From positions 39,034,001-39,098,000 of the forward strand of contig CM077597.1 in NCBI GenBank assembly GCA_039654915.1: 64,000 nt of DNA, written 5' to 3'. Position 1 is the first letter of the stretch; each line of letters opens with the position of its first letter. This document shows positions 12,449-24,868 of the stretch, piece by piece. Made by a program: the position numbers and the translations under genes. The stretch comes from Aquilaria yunnanensis (Eukaryota > Streptophyta > Magnoliopsida > Malvales > Thymelaeaceae). The notes below the pieces were generated by a model. It worked only from the letters and a program-made list of their open reading frames with translations, was not told the DNA's origin and did no database searches.

Positions 12449-12966
12449 ATAGCTCAGATATGGCCTTATTTACAGCTTTCCTTGGGTCTGTCTTCCAACA
12501 ATAGAGTTGTAGGGTGAGGGGACATCGACAATGATGAATTTTGTCATGACTGAGCTGTATAACTCTTTACCCCCTCCAACACTTATCCCTTTGATCATGA
12601 ACAATAGTTCTATGGTACCCAAGACCGGGAGTCCATTGGGAGCTACTCTGTACATCGGGATACCATTAATTTTAGCATTTCAACTGATATCTCCAACTTC
12701 AACAGTACAGGTGCAAACAGTATGTCAATGGCCAATCCATCATCCTAAAGGACCCATTTCACGTCCTAGTTCACTATTCTGGCAGTAATCAGAAGGGGAT
12801 CATCATGAGCAAATTTAGTAGTGGTTCCATCAGGTCTTGATAATAGGTTATGTGATCTTTTGTAGCTCAGGGTGGCTATCTCCTTTGCTATTCTTTTCCT
12901 TCCTGACGAAGGAAGTCCCATGGTGATGGTTTGTATCACACCTGCCAAAGGTAATAGCAACCTTTT
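12449..12966 (-). pseudogene. T5 protease remnant
   Basis: Readable pieces are HDDPLLITARI at about 12790, GLPVLGTIELLFMIKG and FIIVDVPSPYNSIVGRQTQG at 12655-12470, which follow the R3 protease region (FIVMDVPSSYNAILGRQTQG) block by block. The DDGSNADVLF active-site block is degraded. Confidence 0.65.
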
Positions 12967-13142
12967 AGGGCTTTGGTGATTCCTTCATCGATTAAAGTCA
13001 TACTTATCTTCATCATATTTTGCATCATCGTCTCTTCCACCTGCCTTCAGCGACTGGCATCTAAGATACCTTCTAAGCTGACCTTGCTTAGTAAGAGTCT
13101 TGACGTACTTTTTTAGCTAGTGGCAATCTTCAACATCATGAC

Positions 13143-14559
13143 TGTTAGTGTTGTGCCCAAAAGCCAATCATGAGATGATTGTATTTTTTGCACATTGAGT
13201 CATGATATTTTACTAAGGCATTAATCCAGCAATTATGTTTGTTGTTTTGTTTCTGCGTAACTTAACAAACATAATTGTAACCTTAGAATAATGATATTCT
13301 TAAACATCCCTGGTCTAGTATTATTGTGGAGTCGGTTGCAATAATACATAATGACTAGCATATGTGGAGACTAATATGAGATATGTAGTCTACATATGGG
13401 TACAAGTTGGAGAACTTGTGTGCCGAACCGACCCACCATGAGAACACTACATGGATCGTTATATGAGTATCATAAGTGATTCTCATAGTGATCATGGTAT
13501 ATGTAGTCCTTCGACCTAAGATCATCAAGGTTCCCTACAAGTGAGTCACATACTTTGATACCTTCCTTTGTTGCTCGTAACTGAGTGAACTTGAAGGAGG
13601 TCATTGGGTATGTCACATATCATGTGGAGGGATTTGTATGATCAAGATGGGATTTGTCCCTCCTATGTAACGGGAGTGATATCTTCAGGCCCCTTGATAG
13701 AGTAAGACTTAGAAAAATGCATGGCCATGCTCAGATGAGTTGATATACGATATCAATGTCATCAGTTTAAGTTGGTCTACTCGGTAATCAAGAAACCAAA
13801 GATTGGGCTATACGAGAGTGACACATTCCATGTCTCGTGCTTAGTCTTGATATCTTGGACAAAGGGACAATGGCATATATCGGTGATGATCATAAAGGTT
13901 TAATCGAATCATCGACAATCTTGTCACTTGGGTAGCAATGATGTGTTGCTAGACATCGCTCATTGCTTGTCATCATAAATGTGATTTATGATCATTGCCA
14001 ACGTGGTAAGAGCCTATTGGGTCGCACACATAGAGCTATTTGGATCATTATAGTGCATGGGCTAATAATTTGTGTTTTGGTTTCACAATAATTTCGTATT
14101 AATAATGGGCCCAATAGTTGAGCCATTATTAAGCCCGAAATTAAAGCCTAATTGGATTAGGGCTTTGAAACCTATTAGGTCTAGAAGTTGAGTCTCACTA
14201 TAAATACGACTTCTAGTGAGAAATTTGCAGGTCTCCTTGCCTTAGCCTCCGAAAAGGATAGCCGTACTCTTCTCTTGCAATTCCTTGGAGGACGCAAGCT
14301 AGCACTGCGAGCGCAAGAGAAACGCATCTGCCGGGACTTGGTGGAAGTGTCGTGATCCCGAGAGGCTCATGTGGATACCATAGAGAGCTTGAACACGTCA
14401 CCTATTCAGGTTTTGTGATTTGACTCTACAGTTGAGTGAGAGATCTCAACCGAAAATTAGGTATGAAAATTTCTGAACACCCGGTTTACCCCATTTCACT
14501 TGGATCCTGGAGGGTTTCGGTTAAATTCCGCTGCGCTGTTTGGCTCCCGAAACCCATCA
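13143..14559 (+). repeat. Copia solo LTR no. 1
   Basis: 1417 bp, starting TGTTAGTGTTGTGCCC and ending CCCATCA. It is flanked by the perfect 5 bp duplication atgac (13138-13142 and 14560-14564). No internal region is present, so it is a solo LTR left by LTR-LTR recombination. It matches the LTR of the copia element at 61511-62925 over its length. A CTATAAATAC box lies near 14198. Target: T5 gag. Confidence 0.93.
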
Positions 14560-15800
14560 ATGACCGTGATCCCAATGGCTTGGTAGTACTTTTTCATGTT
14601 CTTTTTGTTGCCAGGAATTATCGATTTTGGCCTCTGAACCCTTCCTTGTTTCTTTAGATCGTTAAGAACATTGGCTCGAGAAGTGTTTAGGGGGGAGTAA
14701 GCCTACACTTCTTTTTTGCCTCTACTTTTCTTTGATTGCCTATTTCTTCCACCCTCCCCTTAAGATTGGCTTTGAAACCAATGCTTAGTTCTACGAGTCC
14801 CTGGTTTCTCTTCATCGGTGGTCATGTACTGTCCAACGAGCTGGTAAAGCTCTCCCACTATGGTTAGCATCTGCTTTAAAAGCTCGACAGCAAAGTTTAA
14901 GCCTTTTTGGAGCCCTCTTGTTATCATGAGGATACATACCTCAGGCAACAATTCTATGACCTTTAAGGCTTCCTAGTTAAACTTATTGATGTGGTCTCGG
15001 ATGGACTTACTTTCCCTCTAAACCACATTTAATAACTAGGCCACTTTTTTCACCAAATGGTGACTTATGATAAATTAATGAGTAAAAGCAATAGATAACT
15101 CATGGAAAGATTCAATGCAAGAGGGAGATAAAGTGTTATACCAAGAAGCTACCAGACCTGAGAGTGTTGCCTTAAAACATTTGCATAATGTGGGTTCATA
15201 GGCTCCGCTAAAAACCATGTTCTTCTCATACTTCATCAGATGTGCCTGCGGATCTCCTCTTCCACCGTACGAGTCCACCTAAGGAACCCTAAAATTCCAT
15301 GGGATTGGGGCATTTTGGATTGCCAGAACAAAGGAGGCCTCATTATTGATGGGAGTGCCAATTAACCGAGTCAAAATCGGCCTTCTTGTGGTCTATTCCT
15401 CCAGCCTTTCCATTCTTTGTAGTAACTTCATAAGAAGAACATTCAACTAATCATCAGTGTGCTTATTTGGGGATAGGAAGTCTGGTGAGTATATTTCCAT
15501 TCAGAAATAGCTAGTTCTTTTCCTTTTGCAACCATGCTTCAAGCACCGAGGTGGCAAGCTCTCAATGCAAGATTCACTCTGCACACCACCTTCTAACGTA
15601 AGGAGAGGGGAGCTTTTCACTGGAGTAAAAGACTTCTCTGGCAAGCGTTCCTTCCTGGTTGGCCTCCTAGGTGTACTTGGGAGCTTTTCTGTAATGGTAT
15701 TTTGTCTGTATTTATGACATCGGTGTAGGGAAAATGGTGGGAAGTTTGGTAATTGGGTTTTGGTTGAGATGTATGTTCCAAAGGTCACCATACCTCACTG
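14560..15800 (-). pseudogene. T5 gag remnant
   Basis: The capsid-like core is readable at 15278-15075 (GRGDPQAHLMKYEKNM, TLCKCFKATLSG, SWYNTLSP, FHELSIAFTH), matching the gag core of R3. A further piece is at 14951-14760 with YMTTDEEKP, matching QHMTAEKLR of R3. The copia solo LTR splits it from the zinc-knuckle region on the other side. It has several stops. Confidence 0.65.
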
Positions 15801-15865
15801 AAGTTATCGAGCCGTTGACCAATTCTTGGTCTTGTGTCCTTCAGCAAGTCCTTGGGCTTTTGGCC

Positions 15866-15906
15866 TAGGCTAATTTTTAGCTTCATGGCCTTCGGCCATC
15901 AGGGAC
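15866..15906. other. Junction between T5 and C2 remnants
   Basis: A short stretch that matches neither neighbour clearly. Similarity to the C1 gag starts at about 15907 (attaggca). Both elements are truncated here, which suggests a deletion rather than a clean insertion. Confidence 0.4.
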
Positions 15907-16999
15907 AATTAGGCATTAATGCTAGAAGAATGGAGCTAGTCTTAAAAATCTCAAAAAAGATGGCTTCTTAAAGAAAGGCAAGGACCCTTGAAAAAGAAGA
16001 GAAAGATCAAGAAAGGAGGGCCTAATGGAAGACCAACTAAAACGGTTCCTGGCACTTAAACCCCCAGGATTTAAAGGAAGTAGCGATCTAGAAGAGGTTG
16101 AATTTTGGACTTACCAGATAGAAAAAGTGATTGGAAGAATGGAGCTTCGGTATACCCAGAAAGTGTTGTTAGCTATCTTTAGGTTGGAAGGTAGTGTAGA
16201 GCTTTGGTAGAAGATAGTGCAAAGGGCATATTTGATCAAAAAAGAAAGAAAACCCACAAGGGATATAGGACCCATAAGGTGGGCTGAGTTCCTCCAGGTG
16301 TTTCAAAAATAATATATGAGTGAAGCTCTAAAAGATCAGCTAAAAGATCAGAAACAAGTATGACTTGCTAGAGCAAGGAAATATGTCAGTCAGAGAATAT
16401 GACCACATATTCAATAGTCTCCTTAGACATGCTTCCTAGTATGATAAACAGGGAGAGTTGAGGTCTAAAAGATTTATCAGGGGACTGAGACATGAATTAA
16501 GGCAGATATTAAGAGCTATAGGCATTAAGACCTATTATGAGGCTGTCTAGAGGGTTTTGACCTTAGAGTAGGAATTTCATCATCCTATGGCAGGAAACAT
16601 TAAGAGGACTCCTATGGGATGTCAAAGTGGAAGGAAAAGAACCAAGGATAGGCTAGAAAAAGCTAAATTGGGCAGAGAACAAAAGAAGCCGAGAAAAAGC
16701 AAAGGTTTGGACCCCAATGCCAAACTTGTGCAAAGTACCATGGTTTTAAACCAAGATACAGAATCACTAAAGGAATTTTGAAATGTTGTTCTCTAGACCA
16801 CTAGGTTAGAGATTGCCCAGTTAAGAAAGAACAAAGGAAAGTGTTGGGCAACTTTGGCATTCCTTGGCCTGTAAACCAACAAAGTAAGGAAAACGGGATG
16901 GCAAGACCTCAGCCTTCCAAATAGATACAAAAGGTCAACCTATGCCAATTAGAGTCCAACCCTAGCTGGAAGGGTATATCAGATTGAGGGTTCAAGGAG
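15907..16999 (+). pseudogene. C2 gag remnant
   Basis: Readable blocks are LALKPPGFKGSSDLEEVEFW (16050-16110), RWAEFLQVFQK near 16280, RFIRGLRHELRQILRAIG (16468-16530) and a Cys/His stretch near 16700-16810 that is the gag zinc knuckle in a decayed state. In-frame stops occur, for example at 16208 and 16780. R1 is inserted at 16999/17000 after the duplicated bases aggag. Confidence 0.7.
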
Positions 17000-17891
17000 T
17001 GATGCCCGGTGTCATCTTCGTTATGTAACATGTTGTAATTGCAAACGGGACTTCCAGGATGAAGGTGTTTGTAAAGAGCCCTCCGACGAAGAAGGTGCCT
17101 TGGAGAGGAGCTTTCGGCAAGGATATGGCTACAAGACTTAGTAAAACAGAGGTTAGAGACTCCCCGGAGTGTGATTCCGGTGGAGGAGCCTCCGATGGTC
17201 AAGTTAGGATTTAGCAAGTGAAGAGTATTGAACAGAAAGTAAAGAGTATAGTTCTCTTGAGAGGTCACTCTCTTTCCTATCTATCTAGGTTGTTTACCTA
17301 AGCATTTATAGGAGGACATTGGGAGAAGTCCATTTGACACAGCCCACTCGGATCATGACACGTGTTCGGTCGGATGTAGTCCATACCTTCGGAGATAGGG
17401 ATCTCAAGCTAGCCATAGGTCGTTCTGGCCAGAAGTCAGGGCTGCGGGAGGCTTGTGTGTCAGGGTCGTGTGTGAGGTTTCTGTGTCAGAGGCTCCATAA
17501 CCATTTTTGTCGTGTTCACTAGACGCCTTCGGTGAAAGAGACCTCTTCGGGATATAAGAGCTTCTAGCCAAGGTCGCCCTAGTTACTGGGAAGGTCCCTC
17601 AACACAGAGGATTCCCTTCAGAGGATGTTTTGCCCTGCTGAGGATAGTGAGTCTACTCTTCCTGAAGTCGGTTAGGTCATCTTACCGATGGTGGTAATGT
17701 ACCATTTTCCCGTGGTCGGTCCTATTATTCCTGAGGGTAATGGTGGATTACCGAGGTCCAGGGGTCAAGGACTCTAGACCCCCTTTTCCCAAGGTTGGTC
17801 CTCGCATTCTTAATGGGTGATGCTCGTTTTTGTGAGGGTGGTGCTCCATCAGAGCTTGAGAGTTTGGAGTGTGATAGGCCTTTGGCTATCA
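17000..17891 (-). repeat. 3' LTR of R1
   Basis: 892 bp; on the minus strand it starts TGATAGCCAAAGGCC at 17891 and ends GGGCATCA at 17000. It is about 89% identical to the 5' LTR by eye. A TATAAATG box (minus) is at 17303-17310. A PPT-like tract (GAGGGGGGCTTG on the minus strand) lies just inside, at 17892-17906. Confidence 0.92.
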
Positions 17892-17906
17892 CAAGCCCCC
17901 CTCGGA
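17892..17906 (-). other. Polypurine tract of R1
   Basis: On the minus strand a G-run (GAGGGGGGCTTG) directly precedes the LTR start TGATAGCC. Confidence 0.8.
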
Positions 17907-18416
17907 AGGCTGAAGTTATATCTTCGGTTATTTGAGCAAATTATGGGGGTCTTCGTGGAAGGTGGTGGCTAGCTCGGTCGTCATGACTGAATCTTTAGTT
18001 GAGGTTATTTTCTTTGGAGCGAGTTTTTGCAATATGAGATGCCTCTTCTTAACCGAGGTAACTCCTCTGGTACTCAAGTGGCTTTCTCAGTTTTTGGCAG
18101 AATTTCCTACGTTCTCGTAGTTATTCCGTTAGCCTGAGGTGGATATCCTCTTTCTTTGGCCCTATGTCGTTTGTCAGTGAGTCGTTACCTCTTCTGACCA
18201 GACAAACGCATCACTTCAGATATGCTTGCCTAGGCATCCGTGCTATCAGGAGGCATGCCCTTATTTCCTGTGCTGGGCGACACGTGTCACGTGATAACTG
18301 GGGGACAGTTGCATCGGTTACATCAATCCATGTATCTTTGCCTTCAATAGGTAATTATGGTAACGATTCACCTTCGAGGGATAATTATGGCGATGATTCG
18401 CCTACCCCCTTCGGTC

Positions 18417-18424
18417 TATATAAA
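18417..18424 (+). promoter_or_regulatory. TATA box upstream of R1 antisense ORF
   Basis: TATATAAA, 334 bp upstream of the first ATG of the antisense ORF. TATA-like boxes occur at the equivalent place in R2 (35509-35515) and R3 (46333-46341). The stretch 17907-18416 between PPT and this box shows no coding region; it is taken to be promoter DNA of the antisense ORF. Confidence 0.6.
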
Positions 18425-18750
18425 CCCTTCTCCTTTTCAGAGCTCCCACTTGCTTTCTTTTGCTTCTGCTTTTGCTCTTGTTTGCTCTCAAGCTTTTCTT
18501 CCTTTTCAGTGGCGGTGCAAGTGGCGGAGCGATTTTCGATGACCTTTTACGACGGCGTCCACCAATCCAGACTTCGGTAAAAGCATCGGTGGTTTTTCCT
18601 TTCCAAGGTCCCTTGGTTTCTTCCATTTCTATTTTTTTTAGTGTCCGAAGTTGTTTTCTTTTCCCGAAGTGCTCCAATTTTCTGGGTTTCTAGCCTTTTT
18701 TTCTTTTTTGAAGTTGTCCCATTCTTCCGAAGTCACTTTCTTCTCTGAAT

Positions 18751-21191
18751 ATGTCTTCTCCGACCCCCATTTTGGCTGTTTGTCCTCTTCCCAAAAGTTG
18801 GGCTTTTCACGACTCTCATCCGTGCTGCACCACTTCGAAGAAAATGGAGAAGTGGGCAGCTAAATTGTACCTCCTGTCTTACGCTGTGACTAGGCTACCT
18901 ACAACGAGCTTACTGTTTTTTGAGCCCAACTGAAGGCCGGACTTCGGTTTCCTCCACCGAAGATGATTTGTGACTTTTTCCAATTCCATGGCATAGCCAT
19001 GAATCAGCTTCCTCCCAAATCCTATTCTTACTTCAATGCTTTTCTCTACATGTGTGGGGTTTTTAAGATAGAACCCCACTTCATCATTTTTATGCAGTAC
19101 TACAAGCTCTATTCGGTCCCGAAGGGTGCCTTCTACTTTTTGCTACCTCGGGGATCTGGGAGCAAAAAATACATGTTCACCTTCACCACCAAGGATAGTT
19201 AGCGAGGGTGGCAAAAAAAATTATTCTTCCTCAAGGTGGATAAGGCGTAGACGTATGTGCAGACCTGGCAGGCCCACGGGATGCTGGAAACGGATGTTGT
19301 TGATCCCAAGAAGTTGCTAACTCCTGAGTTAGCAGTGAGGTTTGAGGACTTTGGCAATCATATCCGAGCTATTGCTGACTGGGATGCCGAGGTCCCGCCG
19401 TGCTCCTTGTATCCCTTTCCCATCAAGTAGGACCTCACGATCGAAGAGGTTCTTCGAGAGTTGGGGGTGATCAAGGAGCACAAAACCGACCTCGGCATAC
19501 TAGCGCCTGCCATCGAAGGGGAAAAGGCGTGGTTGGTGATGCTCCTTCGGAAGGAGCTCACATATGAAGCCCTCGTTGAGAGTAAGTCGCTTTCCAAATT
19601 TTACTATAATTACCCCTTTGGATATTTTCTTGCTTTTTCAGAGATGGGCCACTAGTCAGCTGCCTTCTACAAGTCCCTCTTCCTCGGTCAAGCCGAGAAG
19701 GAGGAACAGAAGAAGAAGGCTGCCCCAAAGAGGCGGAAGACGTCTGAAGGGGCCCATCCTCGGTGAAGAAATTGAAGAAGGACCTTCTTCCCCCCCTCTG
19801 GAAGATGTTATTATGGTCAGGGACCAGCCGTTAGTCCATGTCGACCTGCCATCGGAGCCGGCCATCAGCTCCACTCCGTGGAGTCCTGTCACTTCGGCGG
19901 ACATCTTGGGCACTTCGGCAGGAGGCCCTTCTGCTGAAGGGCTCGAGGAGCGAAGATGAAATAAGGGCAAATATGTCCCTGCCGAAGGGGAGGAAGTCCA
20001 TGACTCCGACTATGACATTGCCAAGGTTCCACAAGGTTTGTCCCACAACCATTTTTTTATAAATTTAGACATCTTTAGCCTTTTTGACCTTTTAGACGTA
20101 TGGCTAAAGGACAATGTACTGATGGAACTTTGGCGTGATTCTGCAGAGGAACTGGCACCCTCGGCATGGATGGTGGAGCACCCCCGGAAGTGGGCCCTTT
20201 GAGACTCTAATATCCCGAAGGATAAGGTTCCGAGGGAGCCTTTCTGGTCTTTCATGGTGGACATGAACTTGTTCTCCAAGGACAGCCAGCAAATGGCTCC
20301 CCAAATGGCGAAGGGCATACTCACCCAGGCCATCTTCAAATCTCTGGTAGAGGAGTGCCTGAACGAGGAGGTCCTTGCTGCAAGGATGTCCAATCACGCT
20401 ACCCAGGTATTCTTCAGACCCTTTATCCTTTCTCCAAATTTTTCTAACTATTTGCTTTTCTTTTGCAAAACTTCACCAAGTGTCTTTCTTTTTTGCAGTT
20501 CTTGGCGTACAGTGGATAGTTCTGAGCTTGGGCAGCAAAGCAATCTTTGATTCGATCTCAGACCGAAGAACGCTTGGAGAAGGCCAAAGTATTTTGTGCC
20601 AGCTCGGTCGTTAAGTATGTCGAGCTGAACAAGATAGCCAAGGAGGAGACGGCCAAACTTCGGGAGGAGTTCTTGAAGAGTCAGGAGGAGCTCTTAAAAG
20701 ATTTCTCCCAAAAGATGTCTGACCTTGGCGCGAAGGTCCTTGAGCTAAGTTTGGCAAATGAGGCCTACCAAAAGGAGAAGGAGGAGGACTCTGCTCTCCT
20801 CATGAAGGCCCTCACAAACAATGCTAATCTTCAAGCTAAGGTTGACATGCTGAAGAATGAGGCGAAGAAGAAGAAAAAGACGAAGAACTTGGAGAAGAAG
20901 GTCGCTGAGCTGAGGGATGAGATGAACGACTTGGGTGTCATGAAGGACAAAGCTGATCAAGCAACCAAGGTTGCATTCGAAGACGGCTTTTGTTTGGCTC
21001 GACACCAAGTTCTGGCCAAATACCCAGACCTCGACATCTGCTTCTTGGCAGGTTTGGACATCCCCGAAGGGCCTTGCTGGACATGGTCGAAGATAGAGCT
21101 CCTCAACCTTCCTTTTGCTCTTCCTCCAGCACCGAAGGTTGTGACAGAGGAGGTTGGCGGTGAAGTAGCTCCAGATGACGAGGTCCCTTAG
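18751..21191 (+). pseudogene. R1 antisense ORF, 4 exons, Transposase_28-like
   Basis: Lies opposite to R1 gag-pol, between its 3' end and the LTR. Exon 1 (18751-19581) carries LPKSW near its start and a domain (18963-19202: FFQFHGIAMNQLPP, YFNAFLYMCGVF, GSGSKKYMFTF) resembling Pfam Transposase_28, the putative gypsy-type transposon domain. Introns with GT-AG ends are at 19582-19641, 20036-20146 and 20407-20498. Exon 2 (19642-20035) is basic then acidic and Ser/Pro-rich; exon 3 (20147-20406) has EPFWSFMVDMNLFS; exon 4 (20499-21191) is a long coiled coil ending in TAG. Phases join correctly at introns 1 and 2 (G|AG). A frameshift between 18930 and 18963 and stops at 19200 and 19654 disable it. 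Function unknown; no transposase activity is implied by the family name. Confidence 0.75.
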
Positions 21192-21600
21192 GCATCCAGG
21201 ACTTCACTTTTTCTTTTTCTTTGTAATCTTCTTCTTGTAATGCTCCTTCTTGTAATAAGGCTCAATTTAATGAAATTCCTTCTTTCCTCCAAAATTTGGC
21301 TAAGTCTCAAGATAAGTGTCTCCTTAAATATTCTTTGGTTCCAAAGGTTAGTTTGACCATTTTCGGTCTAGGACCCTCGGGAAGATATTTTTCGTGCTTG
21401 TTATCAACCATCTTCAGCTTAACATCAGTTTCGGCGAATATCTTTTGGCAAAGCTCTACCTATTTTTATCATCCATGTTCGGTTGACGCACCTTCGGAGA
21501 AAATGTGACATTTTCATAGGTAGATACTTGCACCTTGTTCGGTTAGATTTCTTTGGTGGGACTATTTTCCTTAGAAAAATTTCTAAGTTTAGAATTTTTT
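21192..21600. other. Convergent gap between R1 antisense ORF and pol end
   Basis: The antisense ORF ends at 21191 and the minus-strand pol ends at about 21600, so the two genes converge tail to tail. The gap is A/T-rich with no coding signal. It probably holds 3' ends of both transcripts. In R3 the same place carries a 55 bp tandem repeat. Confidence 0.5.
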
Positions 21601-23130
21601 CAAAGCATATTAATGCCATGTGTTTCTCAGTTCACCACCTTCGGCATCGCCGAGCTTGTAGACTCCTGGCCAAACTTCATCAAGAACAAAATAAGGCCCT
21701 TTACAGTTTGCCCGAAGTACTCCATGAGATGGTCTCCCGGGCTCAAACTAAGCCTTCCGGAGGACAAGGTCCCCCTTCTTGATTCCTTTTCGCTTGACAT
21801 GAGAGTTCACAGCGATAGCTACTCTTTGCTGAAAAGCTTTTCTTCTAAGCTCAACCACTTCTCTGTGTTCGTCAATTAGGTCGAGCTTGGTTCTCAACCT
21901 GAGGTTGTTCCCTTCTTCATAGAACACTTGTACATAGATGGCTGAACCAGTTCGATAGGAATAATGGACTCCGTGTCGAAGACAAGTCAGAAAGGTGTTT
22001 CACCTGTGGCACTTCGGGGTGTTGTCTGATAGCTCCATAGCACACTTGGGAGTTCCCTTCACCATCTTCCTTGTGCTTCCTTCAATCTCTTCTTCAAACC
22101 ATCCTTTATGGTTCTGTTGGACACCTCTACCTATCCGTTACACTGAGGATGAGCTACCGGGGCGAAGTGCATTTTTATCCCAAGGTCACTGGTGACTTCT
22201 TTGAACCCCTTGTCAATAAACTGGGAACCGTTATCAGCCACTATCACCCTCGGTACGCCGAACCTACATACAATGTTCTTCCAGATGAATTTCTGTATGT
22301 CCTTTGCTGAAATGGTTGCAAAAGGCTCTGCCTCAATCCATTTAATGAAGTAATGTACTGCAACTATGTAAAACTTCACTCCTCTGGGTGCAATTGGGAG
22401 AGGCCCGATGAGGTCAATACCCCACACTGTGAAGGGGCAGGGATAGTTAGCCGAAGTTATCATTTCCGAGGGTAACCTCTGGATGTTGGTGTGTCTTTGG
22501 CAATTGTCACATTTCTGGAAAAACTACCTTGCGTCCTTCATTATGGTGGGCTAGAAGTATCCTTGGCAGAGTAGTACTCCCGCTAGAGCGTCAGTTCCTA
22601 CGTGGGAACCACAGGCCCCCCATGGACTTCTTTGAGGACTATCTCTATGTCCTCTTCACTAACACACCTTTGCAGTGGGCTTGCGTACCCTTGTCGATAC
22701 AACTCCTCCCCGATTAGGAAATATCGTCCAGACGTCTTCGCACTTTAGCTGCCTCAAGAGGGTCTTCGGGAAGTTCCAAAGTCATGAGGTACTTTTTTAT
22801 GGGATCCTTCCATCCTCTCTCTGAAGTAGCTATGCTCATTATTGCTATGCTCGGTTGGCTTAGCACTTCGGTGGACTTTTTCATCTTGGTCAAAATATCT
22901 GCTTCAGTATTGTTTCGGCGAGGCACATGCTCGATGTGTACCGCGTCGAGCTCTCGGATGAGCTTTGTTGCGAGGTCATGATACTTTGCCAAGGTTGTGT
23001 CCTCGTGCCGTAGTCCCCTGCCATCTGTCGGACCACAAGCTGAGAATTTTTGTGGGCCTTTAGGTTTCCCACACCAACTCTTCTGGTGAGGAGTAAACCT
23101 GCTATGAAGGCTTCATATTCTGCCATATTG
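21600..23130 (-). pseudogene. R1 integrase and end of RNase H
   Basis: From 23130 downward: SQLVVRQMAGDYGTRT, HIEHVPRRNNTEAD (RNase H tail), SERGWKDPIKKYL, then integrase with GIDLIGPLPIAPRG, ADNGSQFIDKGF and FAPVAHPQCNG (22463-22131). The two Asp of the DDE triad are visible. The C-terminal part near 21860-21620 has the ILRRKAF-type and KKGDLVLRKA-type blocks in broken frames. The HHCC region near 22650-22480 is damaged. Frame breaks make it inactive. Confidence 0.8.
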
Positions 23131-24546
23131 TGTTAGTGTTGTGCCCAAAAAGCCAATCATGAGATGATTGTATTTTTGCAAATTGAGTCATGATATTTTA
23201 TTGAGGCATTAATCCAGCAATTTTGTTTGTTGTTTTGTTTCTGCGTAACATAATAAACATAATTGTAACCCTAGAATAATGATATTCTTAAACGTCCCTA
23301 ATCTAGTATTATTGTGGAGCGGGTTGCAATAATACATAATGACTAGCATATGTGGAGACTAATATGAGATATGTAGTCTACATATGGGTACAAGTTGGAG
23401 AACTTGTGTACTGGAGCGACCCACCATGAGAACTCTTCATGGATCGTTATATGAGTGTCATAAGTGATTCTCATAGTGATCATGGTATATGTAGTCCTTC
23501 GACCTAAGATCATCAAGGTTCCCTACATGTGAGTCACATACTTTGATACTTTCCTTTGTTGCTCGTAACTGAGTGAACTTGAAGGAGGTCATTGGGTATG
23601 TCACATATCATGCGGAGGGATTTGTATGATCAAGATGGGATTTGTCCCTCCTATGTAACGGGAGTGATATCTTTGGGCCCCTTGATAGAGTGAGACTTAG
23701 AAAATGCATGGCCATGCTCTGATGAGTTGATATATGATATCAATGTCGTCAGTTTAAGTTGGTCTACTCGGTAATCAAGAAACCTAAGATTGGGCTATAC
23801 GAGAGTGACACATTCCATGTCTCGTGCTTAGTCTTGATATCTTGGACAAAGGGACAATGGCATATATCGGTGATGATCATAAAGGTTTAGTCGATTCACT
23901 GACAATCTTGTCACTTGGGTAGCAATGATGTGTTACTAGACACCGCTCATTGCTTATGATCATAAATGTGATTTATGATCATTGCCAACATGGCAAAAGC
24001 CTATTGGGTCGCACACGTAGAGCTATTTGGATCATTAGAGTGCATGGGCTAATTATTTGGGTTATGGTTTCACTTTAATTTTGTATTAATAATGGGCCAA
24101 TGAGTTGAGCCATTATTAAGCCCGAAATTAAATCCTAATTGGATTAGGGCTTTGAAACCCATTAGGCATAGAAGTTGAGTCTCACTATAAATACAACTTT
24201 TAAGTGAGAAATTCGTAGGTCTCCTTGCCCTAGCCTCCCAAAAGGATAGCCACACTCTTCTCTTGCAATTCCTTGGAGGACGCAAGCTAGCACTGCGAGC
24301 GCAAGAGAAACGCATCTGCCGGGACGTGGTGGAAGCGTGGTGATCCCGAGAGGCTCGTGTGGATACCATAGAGAGCCTGAACACGTCAACTGTTCAGGTT
24401 TTGTGATTCGACTCTACAGTTGAGTGAGAGATCTTAACCGAAAATTAGGTATGAAATTTTCGAACACCTGGTTTACCCCGTTTCACTTGGATCCTGGAGG
24501 GTTTCGGTTAAATTCCGCTGCGCTGTTTGGCTCCCGAAACCCAACA
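23131..24546 (+). repeat. Copia solo LTR no. 2
   Basis: 1416 bp, TGTTAGTG to CCCAACA, flanked by the perfect 5 bp duplication tattg (23126-23130 and 24547-24551). Inserted in R1 RNase H. It is nearly identical to solo LTR no. 3 at 32820 (both share, for example, the GCAAATTGAG variant), so these two are the closest pair. Confidence 0.95.
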
Positions 24547-24551
24547 TATTG

Positions 24552-24868
24552 TTGGTGACATTAAACCCAAATTTGATGGCTTTCATCACTTCCATACCTT
24601 CGGGGCCACAGAGGATTACTCCGGCTCCTTGATGTTCAGAATCGGAGGCCCCATAAACAAACAGGGTCCACTCAGGTTCATCCCTTCCGAGGTTAGGTGG
24701 ACTGTCTTCGACAGCAGGTACTTCGGCAATGAAATCTGCCAACGCCTGTGCTTTTTTTTGCCTTCCTTGGCTCATAGTTGATATCATATTCACTGAACTC
24801 GATGCACCACTTTGATAGCCTTCCTGAGTGGTCCACATTCTTCATGATATCCCGAAGAGGCAGGCTAC
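24552..24868 (-). pseudogene. R1 RNase H, left copy of the duplicated segment
   Basis: Reads AQALADFIAEVPA, EWTLFVYGASDSEHQGAGV and VTNN. The first catalytic Asp (DGAS in R3) is changed to Tyr (YGAS), and the same change is in the duplicate at 35951-36417, so it predates the duplication. R2 starts right at 24869. Confidence 0.8.

Larger units (their letters stand above)
10490..15865 (-). mobile_element. T5: decayed Tat-type Ty3/gypsy internal region
   Basis: On the minus strand, gag (15800-14560), protease (12960-12450), RT (12450-11280) and RNase H (11250-10490) can be read in fragments. The order and motifs follow the Tat plan, but the protein is clearly more distant from R1-R3 than these are from each other. 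No LTR of its own is visible at either end. A copia solo LTR interrupts the gag zinc-knuckle region at 13143-14559. On the right the remnant stops between 15790 and 15906, next to truncated C2 gag. Confidence 0.7.

Noticed and set aside
18963..19202. A DNA transposon, because of the Transposase_28-like domain
   Set aside because: No terminal inverted repeats or DDE transposase motifs are seen. The domain always lies inside a Tat retrotransposon, and the family name reflects this association only.
20547..21191. A 214-codon coiled-coil frame as a host gene
   Set aside because: It is the last exon of the R1 antisense ORF; the same exon occurs in R0, R2 and R3 at the same place relative to the LTR.
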